Part shown: positions 33,342 through 44,622 of the stretch, one piece after another
Layout: every line of letters begins with the position of its first letter
Numbering within the stretch: the first letter of the stretch is position 1
The notes under the pieces: generated by a model
The model's input: the letters and a program-made list of their open reading frames with translations, nothing else
Told to the model about the DNA's origin: nothing
Databases searched by the model: none
Assembly (NCBI RefSeq): GCF_040907265.1
Contig: NZ_JBFOHP010000002.1
Location: 4,092,001 to 4,156,000 of the forward strand
Direction of reading: 5' to 3'
DNA from: Streptomyces sclerotialus
GTDB taxonomy: Bacteria > Actinomycetota > Actinomycetes > Streptomycetales > Streptomycetaceae
DNA length: 64,000 nt
Translations under genes and position numbers: made by a program

Positions 33342-34499
33342 TCAGCGGCGGCGGCGCAGGGCCCGGCCGACCACGACGGCGGAGGCCAGGACGACGGCGG
33401 CCGCGGGGGCCGCCCAGCGGAGGGTGGCCGAGGCGGTGGAGGTGTCGGGCGCGGGCACGGGGGCGTAGCGGCCGCGCGGCGGGGCGTGGTCGACCTCCTC
33501 CGCGCTGCGGCCGATCATCGTGCGGCGGGCGTGCGCGGCCTCGGCGGGCGGCTCGGCCGGCATGCCCAGCTCCTCCTCGGCGAGCGGGTCCAGCGAGGAG
33601 GGCGGGATCTCGGTCTCGAAGACGCCGGGCCGGGGCGGTGCGTCCACGAGGTCGCCCGCCTCGTCGCCGTCGTCCACGTCGGCGTCGTCCCCACCGGTGA
33701 CGTCGGCGGGGTCATCCTCGGCGCCCGGCTCCCTGGTGCCGTCCAGACCGTCCGTGCCGTCCAGGCCGCCTGTACCGTCCAGACCGTCGGCGTCCGCCGC
33801 GTCCTCGACGTCCGCCTCGGCAAGCGCGTCCTCCCCGGAGGGCACGTTCTCCCCGGCGACCGCGGACTCCTCGGCAAGCGCCTCCTCACCCCCCTCGGCG
33901 TCCGTCTCGGCGCCCCGCGCATCCGACGCCCCTGAAGCATCCGCCGGTCCCCCCGCGAACACCGCCGTACCGTCCGCCGCCGTCGTGGCCCCGGCCGCCG
34001 CCCCCGGCCCGGTCGGCCCGGTCGGCCCGTCCGGCTCTCCCGCGGCCACCGGCCGGAGCGACAGGTCTTCGGTGAGGGTGGTGACGAAGCGGTCCAGGAG
34101 GCGGTGGCCGGCCGCGCGGACGGCGTCGTCCGAGGCGGCCGCGAGCCGGCCGCCGGACCGTACGGCGGCGGTGCAGGAGAGCGTCGTGCCCTTGCCGCCC
34201 TCGTCGGACGCCACCCGGACGGTGAGGTCCAGCTCGGCGAAGCCGTCGCCGCGTACCTCCGTGCCCCGGACCTCGGCGTCGAAGGCATCCGCTTCGCCGT
34301 CCCGCGGGGTCACCCGCAGCGACCCGCGGTAGGTGATGGTGGAGCCGCCGACCCGCAGCCGCAGCCGGCCCTCCGGAACTCCGGATGCGGGGTCCGCGTC
34401 GAGCTGGGCGCCCGGGACGCAGCGGGCCAGGCGTTCCGGCTCGGTGAGCGCCTGCCGCACCGTACCGACGGGAAACGGAACGTACACCTCATGCTCCAT
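33342..34499 (-). CDS. SRPBCC-domain protein with C-terminal membrane anchor
   Basis: 385 residues. The N-terminal 150 or so residues form a helix-grip (SRPBCC/CoxG-like) domain: MEHEVYVPFPVGTVRQALTE, ARCVPGAQLD, ITYRGSLRVTPRDGEA. A long, very acidic, low-complexity linker (about 165-300) contains GLDGT repeats. A single hydrophobic segment (WAAPAAAVVLASAVVVGRAL) ends in an Arg-rich tail, a tail-anchor layout. SRPBCC pockets bind hydrophobic ligands. ATG 34499 lies 8 nt after TAGGCT. Function unknown. Confidence 0.85.
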   Translation of the reverse strand: MEHEVYVPFPVGTVRQALTEPERLARCVPGAQLDADPASGVPEGRLRLRVGGSTITYRGSLRVTPRDGEADAFDAEVRGTEVRGDGFAELDLTVRVASDEGGKGTTLSCTAAVRSGGRLAAASDDAVRAAGHRLLDRFVTTLTEDLSLRPVAAGEPDGPTGPTGPGAAAGATTAADGTAVFAGGPADASGASDARGAETDAEGGEEALAEESAVAGENVPSGEDALAEADVEDAADADGLDGTGGLDGTDGLDGTREPGAEDDPADVTGGDDADVDDGDEAGDLVDAPPRPGVFETEIPPSSLDPLAEEELGMPAEPPAEAAHARRTMIGRSAEEVDHAPPRGRYAPVPAPDTSTASATLRWAAPAAAVVLASAVVVGRALRRRR

Positions 34500-34507
34500 G
34501 ACATCGG

Positions 34508-34513
34508 AGCCTA
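34508..34513 (-). promoter_or_regulatory. Leaderless -10 element of SRPBCC gene
   Basis: TAGGCT ends 8 nt before ATG 34499; the spacing is slightly long for strict leaderless initiation. Confidence 0.4.
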
Positions 34514-34594
34514 CCCAGCACGCCCCGCCCCGTGCCCGCTCCCGCACAACTTTCTCGGCATGCCGTCACCGTCCGGGCGCCGCCCCGGCAGGGG

Positions 34595-36286
34595 TCAGCC
34601 GCCGTACCGCGGGTGCATGAGCGTCGACGGCGGCAGGCCCGTCAGGCGCGTACGGTCCAGGGCGGCGCGGCCGGAGCGCAGCAGGGCGGGGGTCAGGGAG
34701 CGCAGCGGCGGAGCGGCCGGCGAGAGGCGCAGGCCGGGTGTGGTGCGGCCGGCCAGGAGGAAGCCCCAGGAGCGGGCGGTTCCCGGGCCGGCGTGCACGG
34801 TGCCGGACGGGTCCCGGCCGGGGCCGCCCGCGTGCGCGGGGACGCGGCCCGGCATCCGGTACGGGACGGTGCGCAGTCCCGCGGCGCGCACGGTCGCCTC
34901 GACCGTCCAGAAATCGTGCGGCCGGGCGCGCGGCGGCCCCGCGTGCACCGCCAGCCGGCCGTCCGGGGCCAGCGCCCGGGCCGCGAGTCCGTAGAACTCC
35001 CGGGAGTACAGCTGGGCGCCGGCGGTGCTGCCGGGGCCGGGCAGGTCGGCGAGGACCACGTCGTACGGGCCGTCCCGGCGTACCTCGCGCCGGGCGTCCC
35101 AGCGCAGCCAGTCGAAGGCGTCGGCGGTGACGACGCGCACCCGCGGGTCGTCGAGCGCCCGGTGGTTGAGCCGGGCGAGGCCGGGGTCGGTGCGGGCCAG
35201 CCGGACCAGGCCGCCGTCGCGGTCGACGACGGTGACGGACTCGACGTCGTCGTAGCGCAGCAGTTCGCGTGCCGCCAGGCCGTCGCCGCCGCCGAGGACC
35301 AGCGCCCTGCCGTGCGGCCCGCCCGCCGTCGCCGGGTGGACCAGCGCTTCGTGGTACCGGTACTCGTCGGTGGCGTCGGCCCGCAGCCGGCCGTCCAGGT
35401 AGAGCGCGAGGGGCGTGCGGACGGGTCCGCCGTCCCGGTCCGCGCGCCCGCCGCCCGTACCGCCGGTCAGCACGACTTCCTGCACGTCCGTCTGGAGGGC
35501 GACCCGCGGGCCCGTGTCGTAGACCGCCTCGCGTGCGGCCCGTTCGAACGGGCCGGCCAGCGCGGTGCACGTGGCGAGCAGGGCGAGCACCAGCGCGTTG
35601 GCGGCCAGCAGCGACCGGCGTGCCCGTACGGAGAGGTCGCGGCCGAACAGCCCGAGGACGAGCGCGCCGCCCGCCACCGCGTTCACCCCGCCGGTCACCA
35701 GGGCGCCCGTCAGCTGTCCGAGCACCGGCAGCAGCAGGAAGGGGAAGGCGAGCCCGCCGACCAGGGCGCCCACGTAGTCCGCCGCGAAGAGATCGGCGAC
35801 CGCGCCGCCCGCGTCCTGGTTCCGGATGCGCTGGATGAGCGTCATCAGCAGCGGCACCTCGGCGCCGATGAGCACGCCGATCACCAGGGAGAAGCCGACC
35901 AGCGCGGACCTGGACTGGCCGAACCAGGCGAAGCAGGCGTGGAGCGCCATCGCCGAGACGCCGCCCACCAGGGCCAGCACCGCCTCCACCGCGCCGAAGC
36001 CGACCGCGGCCCGGCAGCGCAGCCGCTTCGCCAGCAGCGAGCCGACGCCCATCGCGAAGACCATCACGGAGAGGACCACGGAGGTCTGGGTCACCGAGTC
36101 GCCGACCAGGTAGGAGGAGAGGGCGACCAGTTCCAGTTCGTACACCAGCCCGCATGCCGCGCAGAGGAAGACCACGACGAGGACGAGGAGGCGGCCGACC
36201 CCGGCCGGCACCGGCAGCCGCGGTGGCCGGACGATCTCCGGGGGCCTGCGGGCGCCGGCGGTGAGGGCCACTGGCGGATCGATCAT
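34595..36286 (-). CDS. Membrane-bound polyamine aminopropyltransferase (spermidine synthase-like)
   Basis: About 563 residues. The N-terminal half has six to seven membrane helices, beginning [25 protein letters not shown]. The C-terminal half is a soluble methyltransferase-like spermidine synthase domain with [41 protein letters not shown] and [11 protein letters not shown]. This domain transfers an aminopropyl group from decarboxylated SAM; in the membrane-fused actinobacterial form the substrate is unproven. ATG 36286 is preferred over the codon at 36295 because TAGCGT lies 7 nt upstream. The DUF2617 gene is just upstream on the same strand. Confidence 0.92.
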   Translation of the reverse strand: MIDPPVALTAGARRPPEIVRPPRLPVPAGVGRLLVLVVVFLCAACGLVYELELVALSSYLVGDSVTQTSVVLSVMVFAMGVGSLLAKRLRCRAAVGFGAVEAVLALVGGVSAMALHACFAWFGQSRSALVGFSLVIGVLIGAEVPLLMTLIQRIRNQDAGGAVADLFAADYVGALVGGLAFPFLLLPVLGQLTGALVTGGVNAVAGGALVLGLFGRDLSVRARRSLLAANALVLALLATCTALAGPFERAAREAVYDTGPRVALQTDVQEVVLTGGTGGGRADRDGGPVRTPLALYLDGRLRADATDEYRYHEALVHPATAGGPHGRALVLGGGDGLAARELLRYDDVESVTVVDRDGGLVRLARTDPGLARLNHRALDDPRVRVVTADAFDWLRWDARREVRRDGPYDVVLADLPGPGSTAGAQLYSREFYGLAARALAPDGRLAVHAGPPRARPHDFWTVEATVRAAGLRTVPYRMPGRVPAHAGGPGRDPSGTVHAGPGTARSWGFLLAGRTTPGLRLSPAAPPLRSLTPALLRSGRAALDRTRLTGLPPSTLMHPRYGG

Positions 36287-36293
36287 GCTGCGC

Positions 36294-36299
36294 ACGCTA
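36294..36299 (-). promoter_or_regulatory. Leaderless -10 element of aminopropyltransferase gene
   Basis: TAGCGT ends 7 nt before ATG 36286 and overlaps the alternative start, which argues against it. Confidence 0.5.
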
Positions 36300-36384
36300 C
36301 GTGACAGCCCTGTGGCGCCTCGTCACCCACAAGAGTGCATTGGATTCGTGCGGAGCAGACGCCGGGACGCTGCCGCGCTCCCCC

Positions 36385-36903
36385 TCACAGCGCCGCCACC
36401 GCCCGCGCCCCCACGCGCGTACGGGTCGCCACCAGCCGCCCTTCCTGGGGGTAGGCGTGCCAGGTCCGCCAGCGCACCTGGCCGCCCTCCCGTTGCGCAA
36501 GCATCGCGGTGAACGCGTGCGGCGAGCCGGGGAACGTCCCGGCGAGTCCGTGCGGATGCTCGGCCACCAGAGCGAGCAACTCCTGTGCCCGGCCCGCGAA
36601 CGAGCCGCGGGAGAGCGTCTCCACATGGGCGGCGAACTCGTACTCCCAGTCCCCGACGCGTTTCGCCACACCGAGCGGGAGCGGGGTGCTGCTGCCCGGC
36701 ATGCACGCCACCGTCTCCGAGCAACTGCCGCGTTCCTCCTCCAGGAGCACCTGGTGCGAGGCGCCGAGCAGCCGCAACTGAACACTGGCGTCGTTCAATC
36801 GCAGGTCGAGGACGGCGAGCGCGGGAAGCGGCTCCCGGCCGAGGGCCCAGGCGAGATCGGCTGCGCGGGTGTCGGTGTAGGCGGTCTTGATGGTGGTGAG
36901 CAT
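36385..36903 (-). CDS. DUF2617 family protein
   Basis: 172 residues, soluble. MLTTIKTAYTDTRAADLAWA begins at ATG 36903; the longer frame to 36996 is unsupported. It has LDLRLNDASVQLRLLGASHQV, a region with Cys residues (GSCSETVACMPG) and WRTWHAYPQEGRLVATRT near the end. The family occurs in actinobacteria and is commonly beside the membrane aminopropyltransferase, as here, so a shared process is likely, but no biochemical role is known. Confidence 0.88.
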   Translation of the reverse strand: MLTTIKTAYTDTRAADLAWALGREPLPALAVLDLRLNDASVQLRLLGASHQVLLEEERGSCSETVACMPGSSTPLPLGVAKRVGDWEYEFAAHVETLSRGSFAGRAQELLALVAEHPHGLAGTFPGSPHAFTAMLAQREGGQVRWRTWHAYPQEGRLVATRTRVGARAVAAL

Positions 36904-37116
36904 GGGTCGGCTCCGCAAGCACGCAGTGGATGGTGGGCCGGCCCGCCCCGGAGGAGGACCAGGGATACGACTTACCGGCTGCCGGCTCGTGACCACGTGG
37001 GGTCCGAGAACTGGTGGATTCTCACAAGAGAGGGAATCATGAAACTCGCGGGTCCCACAGCCTTTTTACCCATCTTCGCCGGGTTTCCATCCCTCAGAGG
37101 GCCTCTCAGTTCAGTT

Positions 37117-37151
37117 GTTCAACAGCCTTGCGCCCGGCGGCTGTTGAGAAC
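37117..37151. terminator. Stem-loop in 340-nt gap upstream of DUF2617
   Basis: GTTCAACAGCC pairs with GGCTGTTG-AAC across an 11-nt loop, with a 2-nt bulge. It lies 90 nt beyond the stop of the Gly/Cys-rich protein gene and is its likely terminator. The rest of 36904-37241 shows no gene. Confidence 0.45.
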
Positions 37152-37241
37152 CACCGGGCGCATATGCGACAGGGCATGGGCCAGTTGCATGTTCCGTACC
37201 GGCCATCCGTGCGACCGCTGCGGGACGCGCGGGGGAACCGC

Positions 37242-37562
37242 TCAGGAACCGCCGCCTCCGCCTCCGCCGCAGCCACCGCCCCCGCCTCCGCCGCCGCAGG
37301 ACGAGCTGCCCCCGCAGGACGAGCTGCCCCCGCAGGACGAACCGCCGCAGCTCTGGTGGCTGCCGTGGTGGCCGCCGCCCGTCCCGCCGTCACCGGCCCA
37401 CCAGCTGCCCCCGCCGGAGCCCCCGCTGCTGCCCGGGGACCACCTGCTCTTCTTCCGGCCCTTCGGCGACTCGTTGGCCGCGGCCACCCGCGCCATCCAG
37501 ACCACCGCCGCCACAAAGGCGCAGATCACCAGGAAAATCACAAGGCCTGTCATTCGCTTCAC
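37242..37562 (-). CDS. Small membrane protein with Gly/Cys-rich tail
   Basis: 106 residues from GTG 37562 (ATG 37553 is also possible, with GGGGGTG upstream). One N-terminal transmembrane helix (MTGLVIFLVICAFVAAVVWMARVA) is followed by a basic stretch and then about 60 residues of Gly, Ser, His and Cys, with repeated SCGG units and a final run of glycines. Similar Cys-Gly tails end TIGR04222-type actinobacterial membrane proteins. The regular cysteines could bind metal or form disulfides. It is divergent from the aminotransferase gene. Confidence 0.7.
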   Translation of the reverse strand: MKRMTGLVIFLVICAFVAAVVWMARVAAANESPKGRKKSRWSPGSSGGSGGGSWWAGDGGTGGGHHGSHQSCGGSSCGGSSSCGGSSSCGGGGGGGGCGGGGGGGS

Positions 37563-37661
37563 CCCCGTACGTGCGTTCTTACGTGCGGGTCACATGCCCG
37601 GCCTCACTGATCCCAAAAGCGGAGTTGAGGAACTCCAGAGGTTCGGCGGAGGATGACGCCC

Positions 37662-38864
37662 ATGGGACGACCGCTGCTCAACCGCCGCCTCGCCGAATTC
37701 GGCACCACGATCTTCGCGGAGATGTCCGCGCTCGCCGTGCGCACCGGTTCGATCAACCTGGGCCAGGGCTTCCCCGACACCGACGGCCCCGAAGAGGTAC
37801 GCGAAGCGGCGGTACGCGCGCTGCGCGACGGCCGCGGCAACCAGTACCCGCCGGGCCCCGGCATCCCCGAGCTGCGCACCGCCGTCGCCGCGCACCAGCA
37901 GCGGTGGTACGGCCTGACGTACGACCCGGACACCGAGGTACTGGTCACCGCCGGCGCGACCGAGGCCATCGCCGCGTCGCTGCTGGCGCTGCTGGAGCCC
38001 GGCGACGAGGTGATCGCGCTGGAGCCGTACTACGACTCCTACGCGGCCTGCATCGCCATGGCCGGTGCCACCCGCGTCCCGGTCACCCTGCGCGCCACCG
38101 TCGAGGACTCGCCAGGCGGCGCAGCCGCACAGGGGTACTACCGCCTCGACCTGGACGAGCTGCGCGACGCGGTCACCGACCGCACCCGCCTCATCCTCCT
38201 CAACACCCCGCACAACCCCACCGGTACCGTCCTCAACCGCGACGAGCTGGCCGCCGTCGCCGAGCTGGCGTGCGAGCGCGACCTCCTCGTCGTCACGGAC
38301 GAGGTCTACGAGCACCTGGTGTTCGAGGGCGAGCACGTGCCGATCGCCTGCTTCCCGGGGATGCGCGAGCGCACCGTCTCCATCGGGAGCGCGGGCAAGA
38401 CCTTCTCGTTCACCGGCTGGAAGGTCGGCTGGGTCACCGGGTCGCCCGAGCTGGTCGGCGCGGTCCGCGGCGCCAAGCAGTTCCTCACCTACGTGTCGGC
38501 GGGCCCCTTCCAGTACGCCGTCGCCGAGGCGCTCGCGCTGCCGGACGACTACTTCCACGGGCTCCGCGCGGGCCTGCGCCGCAAGCGGGACATCCTGGCC
38601 GACGGGCTGGCGGAGGCCGGCTTCCGGGTCTTCCGGCCGAGCGGCACGTACTTCATCACCACCGACATCACGGCCCTGGGCGAACAGGACGGCCTGGCGT
38701 TCTGCCTGGGCCTGCCCGAGCGCTGCGGCGTGGTCGCCGTACCGAACTCCGTCTTCTACGACGACACCGAGGCGGGGCGCACGCTGGTCCGTTTCGCGTT
38801 CTGCAAGCGCGACGAGGTACTGCGCGAGGCGGCGTCCCGGCTCAAGCAGCTGTCGGGCGGCTGA
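37662..38864 (+). CDS. Class I/II PLP-dependent aminotransferase
   Basis: 400 residues of fold-type I. It has INLGQGFPDTDGPEEV near the N-terminus, NQYPPGPGIPELR, TAGATEAIAASLLALL, LLNTPHNPTGTVL with the cofactor Asn, VVTDEVYEHLVF, and SAGKTFSFTGWKVGW with the Schiff-base Lys. This resembles the kynurenine aminotransferase / N-succinyldiaminopimelate aminotransferase / glutamine transaminase K-like subgroup; a kynurenine link is tempting but not shown. ATG 37662 is chosen because GGAGG lies 9 nt upstream; it would be directly abutting for ATG 37653. Confidence 0.93.
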   Translation: MGRPLLNRRLAEFGTTIFAEMSALAVRTGSINLGQGFPDTDGPEEVREAAVRALRDGRGNQYPPGPGIPELRTAVAAHQQRWYGLTYDPDTEVLVTAGATEAIAASLLALLEPGDEVIALEPYYDSYAACIAMAGATRVPVTLRATVEDSPGGAAAQGYYRLDLDELRDAVTDRTRLILLNTPHNPTGTVLNRDELAAVAELACERDLLVVTDEVYEHLVFEGEHVPIACFPGMRERTVSIGSAGKTFSFTGWKVGWVTGSPELVGAVRGAKQFLTYVSAGPFQYAVAEALALPDDYFHGLRAGLRRKRDILADGLAEAGFRVFRPSGTYFITTDITALGEQDGLAFCLGLPERCGVVAVPNSVFYDDTEAGRTLVRFAFCKRDEVLREAASRLKQLSGG

Positions 38865-38872
38865 CCCCCGCC

Positions 38873-38917
38873 ACGCGTAAGGGCCCCGGAGCGCCATGCC
38901 CCGGGGCCCTTACGCGT
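38873..38917. terminator. Bidirectional terminator between aminotransferase and YbjN gene
   Basis: ACGCGTAAGGGCCCCGG and its perfect complement (17 bp) surround an 11-nt loop between two convergent genes. Confidence 0.9.
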
Positions 38918-38932
38918 GCCGTACGAGAGGCC

Positions 38933-39463
38933 TTACGCCTCGTCGTCCGGCTTCTCGGCGCCACCGTCGATGTCGGCCTCCAGGCCGAGCTGCTCGACGA
39001 GCCACTTGTCGAACTCGATGGACGCGCGGATCCAGCTGACCGTGCTGGAGACGAAGTGCTCCAGGGAGACGCCGGTGCCGACGAGCATCGACGCCTCACC
39101 GATCAGACGGACCGTGCCGTCGTCGTGGGTGTGGGTGTAGGCCTTGGGCCACAGGGTGCGGCGGTTCCAGTCGTCGATCGCCTCCAGCAGCTTCGGCTTG
39201 AGCTCGATCGCGTGGGGGCGGTCGTAGAAGGTGCGGACGGAGAAGATCTGTTGCTCCTCCTCACCCCGGAACATGAAGTACGTGCGGAACTGCTCCCACG
39301 GGGCGGCGAGGTCGCCCTCGTCGTCGACGACGTACTTCAGCTCCATCTGGTCCAGAAGCTGCTTGACCAGGTCCTGGTCAGGCACGATGGGACCCTCCGG
39401 CCCCGTCGGCTGCGGTTCGGGCTGGCCCCCGAAATTCGGAATCGAGGACGGGTCGATAGTCAC
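38933..39463 (-). CDS. YbjN-domain protein
   Basis: 176 residues from GTG 39463 (AGGGA 9 nt upstream). A Pro/Gly-rich N-terminus (to about residue 30) is followed by a YbjN alpha/beta domain related to type III secretion chaperones: KQLLDQMELKYVVDDEGDL, FRTYFMFRGEEEQQIFSVRTFY, DDWNRRTLWPKAYTHTHDDG and GTGVSLEHFVSSTVSWI. It ends in an acidic tail. The exact role in Streptomyces is unknown; YbjN proteins are thought to bind other proteins. It lies just downstream of clpB on the same strand. Confidence 0.9.
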   Translation of the reverse strand: MTIDPSSIPNFGGQPEPQPTGPEGPIVPDQDLVKQLLDQMELKYVVDDEGDLAAPWEQFRTYFMFRGEEEQQIFSVRTFYDRPHAIELKPKLLEAIDDWNRRTLWPKAYTHTHDDGTVRLIGEASMLVGTGVSLEHFVSSTVSWIRASIEFDKWLVEQLGLEADIDGGAEKPDDEA

Positions 39464-39578
39464 CGTGGAAGTCCCTTCGTATGGTCCCCGCCATCCTCTC
39501 CCACACCCGCCCCGTCCTGGCAAGCGGACGGGGCGGACCGGATAGAGGGCACCGCCGCACGGCGGGGGCGCGCGCAGG

Positions 39579-42233
<2,655 letters not shown>

Positions 42234-42313
42234 GTGCTCGCGCTCCTCCTCTTGTCCGGCCTGCACGTCAGCGGCCCCGTACGGGCCCCTTTGCCTGGAT
42301 CAACGTGCGATAA

Positions 42314-42334
42314 GTTGAGTCTATTCCACTCAAG
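42314..42334. promoter_or_regulatory. HAIR element (HspR operator) upstream of clpB
   Basis: GTTGAGT-N7-ACTCAAG differs from the HAIR consensus CTTGAGT-N7-ACTCAAG at one base. HspR is encoded nearby at 44161-44622. Confidence 0.9.
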
Positions 42335-42478
42335 GCGGAAACGCCGACCTTTGCCGGGCGCTGCGGCCTGGGTTCCCGCCGGGCCCGCACTCCACTCGTG
42401 CGGGTGATCCGTTCTGATGATCGGCCCGTCGGTACCCCTGAGCCGACATGCTGGCCTTCCGCGACAAGGAGGTGCAGC

Positions 42479-43060
42479 ATGACGGCTATGGCACAGGAGC
42501 CGATGGCCAGTGACGAAGAGACCCTCCTGGACTACTTCCTCGAGCTGGAGACCCCCGTGGGGTTCCGGCCTGAGTTCATCGAGGGGGAGATCGTTGTGTC
42601 ACCACCGACGGACGGCGATCACGAGGACTACTTGGACCTGATCTCTGGCCAGGTCAGGGCCGAGTCCAGCACGCACATGCAGATCTCCGGCTACAAAGGG
42701 CTCGTCCTCCCCGGTACGGCAGGCCATGCTGACGATCACGTGATCCCGGACGCCACCATCGCCCCGCGTGAGCTGCGCCTTTTCCGGGGCGCTCCGCCAT
42801 GGATGCCGAGCGACGGCGTCGCGATGGTCATCGAGGTGACATCGAGCAAGCCGAACAAGGACCGCGGCCCCAAGCGGCAGGCCTACGCCCGCGCACGCAT
42901 TCCGCTCTACCTCCTCGTCGACCGGACGAAGTCAACGATCACTCTGTTCAGCGAGCCGGCTGACGGCGACTACGTCGAGGTCCACTCGGTGCCCTTCGGC
43001 AAACCCCTCCCCCTCCCCGCCCCCTTCTCCTTCGACCTCGACACCGGCGAATTCCTCTGA
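42479..43060 (+). CDS. Uma2 (DUF820)-type nuclease-fold protein
   Basis: 193 residues; AAGGAGG precedes ATG 42479. The PD-(D/E)XK fold is recognisable: ELETPVGFRPEFIEGEIVVSP with the N-terminal Glu, DHVIPDATIAP with the Asp, and VAMVIEVTSSKPNKDRGPKRQAYARARIPLYLLVD, where Glu and Lys would complete the active site. Uma2 genes are often multi-copy in actinobacteria and cyanobacteria; their function is unresolved. It is divergent from clpB, and the HAIR element lies in the shared gap, so heat-shock control of this gene should be considered. Confidence 0.9.
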   Translation: MTAMAQEPMASDEETLLDYFLELETPVGFRPEFIEGEIVVSPPTDGDHEDYLDLISGQVRAESSTHMQISGYKGLVLPGTAGHADDHVIPDATIAPRELRLFRGAPPWMPSDGVAMVIEVTSSKPNKDRGPKRQAYARARIPLYLLVDRTKSTITLFSEPADGDYVEVHSVPFGKPLPLPAPFSFDLDTGEFL

Positions 43061-43106
43061 CCGGCGGGCCGCCGGACCGCGCCGGCTCCCCCACCGCACC
43101 GCCCCG

Positions 43107-43112
43107 TAAGGT
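43107..43112 (+). promoter_or_regulatory. Leaderless -10 element of PPOX-family gene
   Basis: TAAGGT lies exactly 6 nt before ATG 43119; no ribosome site is present. Confidence 0.5.
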
Positions 43113-43118
43113 GCAGGC

Positions 43119-43523
43119 ATGGCCCAGGATCTCCAGAACCCCGACCCCGCGTACCTCGCCTTCTGGCAGGAGCGGCACGTCTGCACGCTGACCACGATGC
43201 GGCCGGACGGGACGCCGCACGTCGTGCCGGTGGGGGTGACGTTCGACCCCGAGCAGGGCCTGGCCCGCGTCATCACGAGCAAGGGCACCACCAAGGCACG
43301 CAACGTCCTGTCCAGGGGCGACGGCGGCGCGCGCGTCGCGGTCTGCCAGATGCAGGGGCGCCGGTGGGCGACCCTGGAGGGGCTGGCGACGGTCCGTACG
43401 GACGAGGCCGACGTGCGCGACGCGGAGGCCCGGTACGCCGTACGGTACGAGCGGCAGCCGCGGCCCAACCCCGAGCGCGTCGTCATCGAGATCCGGGTGA
43501 CGAAGATGCTGGGACGGGTCTGA
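43119..43523 (+). CDS. PPOX-class (FMN or F420) oxidoreductase
   Basis: A 134-residue split beta-barrel protein. It has the N-terminal YLAFWQERHVCTLTTMRPDG and TPHVVPVGVTFDPEQGLARV, followed by KARNVLSRGDGGARVAVC and RRWATLEGLATV, the pattern of small pyridoxamine-phosphate-oxidase-like proteins that bind F420 or FMN. It probably acts as a dimer. The physiological substrate is unknown. The upstream Uma2 gene ends 58 nt earlier on the same strand, but this gene has its own -10 element. Confidence 0.9.
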   Translation: MAQDLQNPDPAYLAFWQERHVCTLTTMRPDGTPHVVPVGVTFDPEQGLARVITSKGTTKARNVLSRGDGGARVAVCQMQGRRWATLEGLATVRTDEADVRDAEARYAVRYERQPRPNPERVVIEIRVTKMLGRV

Positions 43524-43644
43524 GGACACGCACCACCGCGCCGGCCCTGCACAGCGGGCATCGGCCCCCCGGCGCAGCACCGCCCCCCCCGCTCGGCCCG
43601 CGGGGTATCGTCACCTCCACAGTCGCCACGTCCCGGGGGGCAGG

Positions 43645-44049
43645 ATGAATGCGGTGCGAGTGACGGCCATCGCGTGCCTGATGCCGCTCTCGGAGCTGGA
43701 CGACGATCCCTTCCTGGTGGACGACCGCAGCCAGCACGAGATGTGCGCCCGCTGGGCCGAGGACCGCACCTACCGCCTCACCTGCCGGCTGAGCCTCCAC
43801 CACCTGCGCGCCGACCACTGCGCCCTGTGGCAGGACGTGGAAGCGGGGCTGGTCGACGTCTTCGTCGTACCGAACCGCCGCGCCCTGGAGAACGCCGTCG
43901 ACTCCGCCGGGGAGTTCACCGGCCGCTGCGCCGCGGCCGGCGTCCGCCTGGAGACCGCCGACGGGGCCGAACCGGTCTACACCGCGGAGATGAAGTCCCG
44001 GGTGCACCGCCGGCTCTCGATGCCGACGGCCGGGTACAACGGCTGCTGA
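43645..44049 (+). CDS. Hypothetical protein
   Basis: 134 residues from ATG 43645 with a G-rich ribosome site. It has good actinobacterial codon bias. It contains RVTAIACLMPLSELDDDPF near the N-terminus, a cluster of Cys and His residues (HEMCARWAEDRTYRLTCRLS, HHLRADHCALWQ) and VDVFVVPNRRALENAVDSAG. The spaced Cys/His residues might bind metal, but this is a guess. It has no signal or membrane segment. It lies between the PPOX gene and the convergent hspR gene. Confidence 0.65.
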   Translation: MNAVRVTAIACLMPLSELDDDPFLVDDRSQHEMCARWAEDRTYRLTCRLSLHHLRADHCALWQDVEAGLVDVFVVPNRRALENAVDSAGEFTGRCAAAGVRLETADGAEPVYTAEMKSRVHRRLSMPTAGYNGC

Positions 44050-44160
44050 GAGCCTGTGTCATCACCCCGGTCGGATCAGCCGGACCCGTTCCGCGCCCGC
44101 GCCCGGACGCGAACGGGCCGGGGCCCGAAGACCCCGGCCCGCCCTGTCAGGGCACAGCGG

Positions 44161-44622
44161 CTACTCGGACGACCGCTTCGGCCGCCACACGACCAGCGCG
44201 CTGGTGTGCTGCACGTCCTGGTACGGCACCAGGTCGCGGCGGTAGCTGGCGTGCACCGCCGCCTCCCGCTGCTGGATCGCCGCGGCGGCACCCTCCACCG
44301 CGCTCTGCAGCTCGGCGACCCGCTGCTGGAGCGCCGCGACCTGATTCTCCAGTTCGATGATGCGCTTGATGCCCGCGAGGTTGATGCCCTCGTTCTGCGA
44401 CAGCTGCTGCACCTGCCGGAGCAGCTCGATGTCCCGCGCCGAGTACCGCCGGCCGCGCCCGGCCGTACGGTCCGGGGAGACCAGACCGAGCCGGTCGTAC
44501 TGGCGCAGCGTCTGCGGATGCAGTCCGGAGAGCTGAGCCGCGACGGAGATGACGTACACCGGCGACTCATCGGTCAGTTCATATGGGTTACGACTGCGCC
44601 GTCCGCCCCGGCTGTCCATCAT
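44161..44622 (-). CDS. hspR: HspR, MerR-type heat-shock repressor
   Basis: 153 residues. It has a MerR-type winged helix (VYVISVAAQLSGLHPQTLRQ then YDRLGLVSPDRTAGRGRRYSARDIELL) followed by a coiled coil (IKRIIELENQVAALQQRV). It binds HAIR inverted repeats and represses the dnaK operon and clpB, with DnaK as co-repressor in the known Streptomyces system. The ATG at 44622 overlaps the dnaJ stop (TGATG), with GAAGGGGG upstream. Last gene of the operon dnaK-grpE-dnaJ-hspR. Confidence 0.97.
   Translation of the reverse strand: MMDSRGGRRSRNPYELTDESPVYVISVAAQLSGLHPQTLRQYDRLGLVSPDRTAGRGRRYSARDIELLRQVQQLSQNEGINLAGIKRIIELENQVAALQQRVAELQSAVEGAAAAIQQREAAVHASYRRDLVPYQDVQHTSALVVWRPKRSSE

Noticed and set aside
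42234..42480. Biosynthetic or defence cluster around the Uma2 gene
   Set aside because: Uma2 stands alone among heat-shock and housekeeping genes; no restriction, toxin or mobile-element partner is present.
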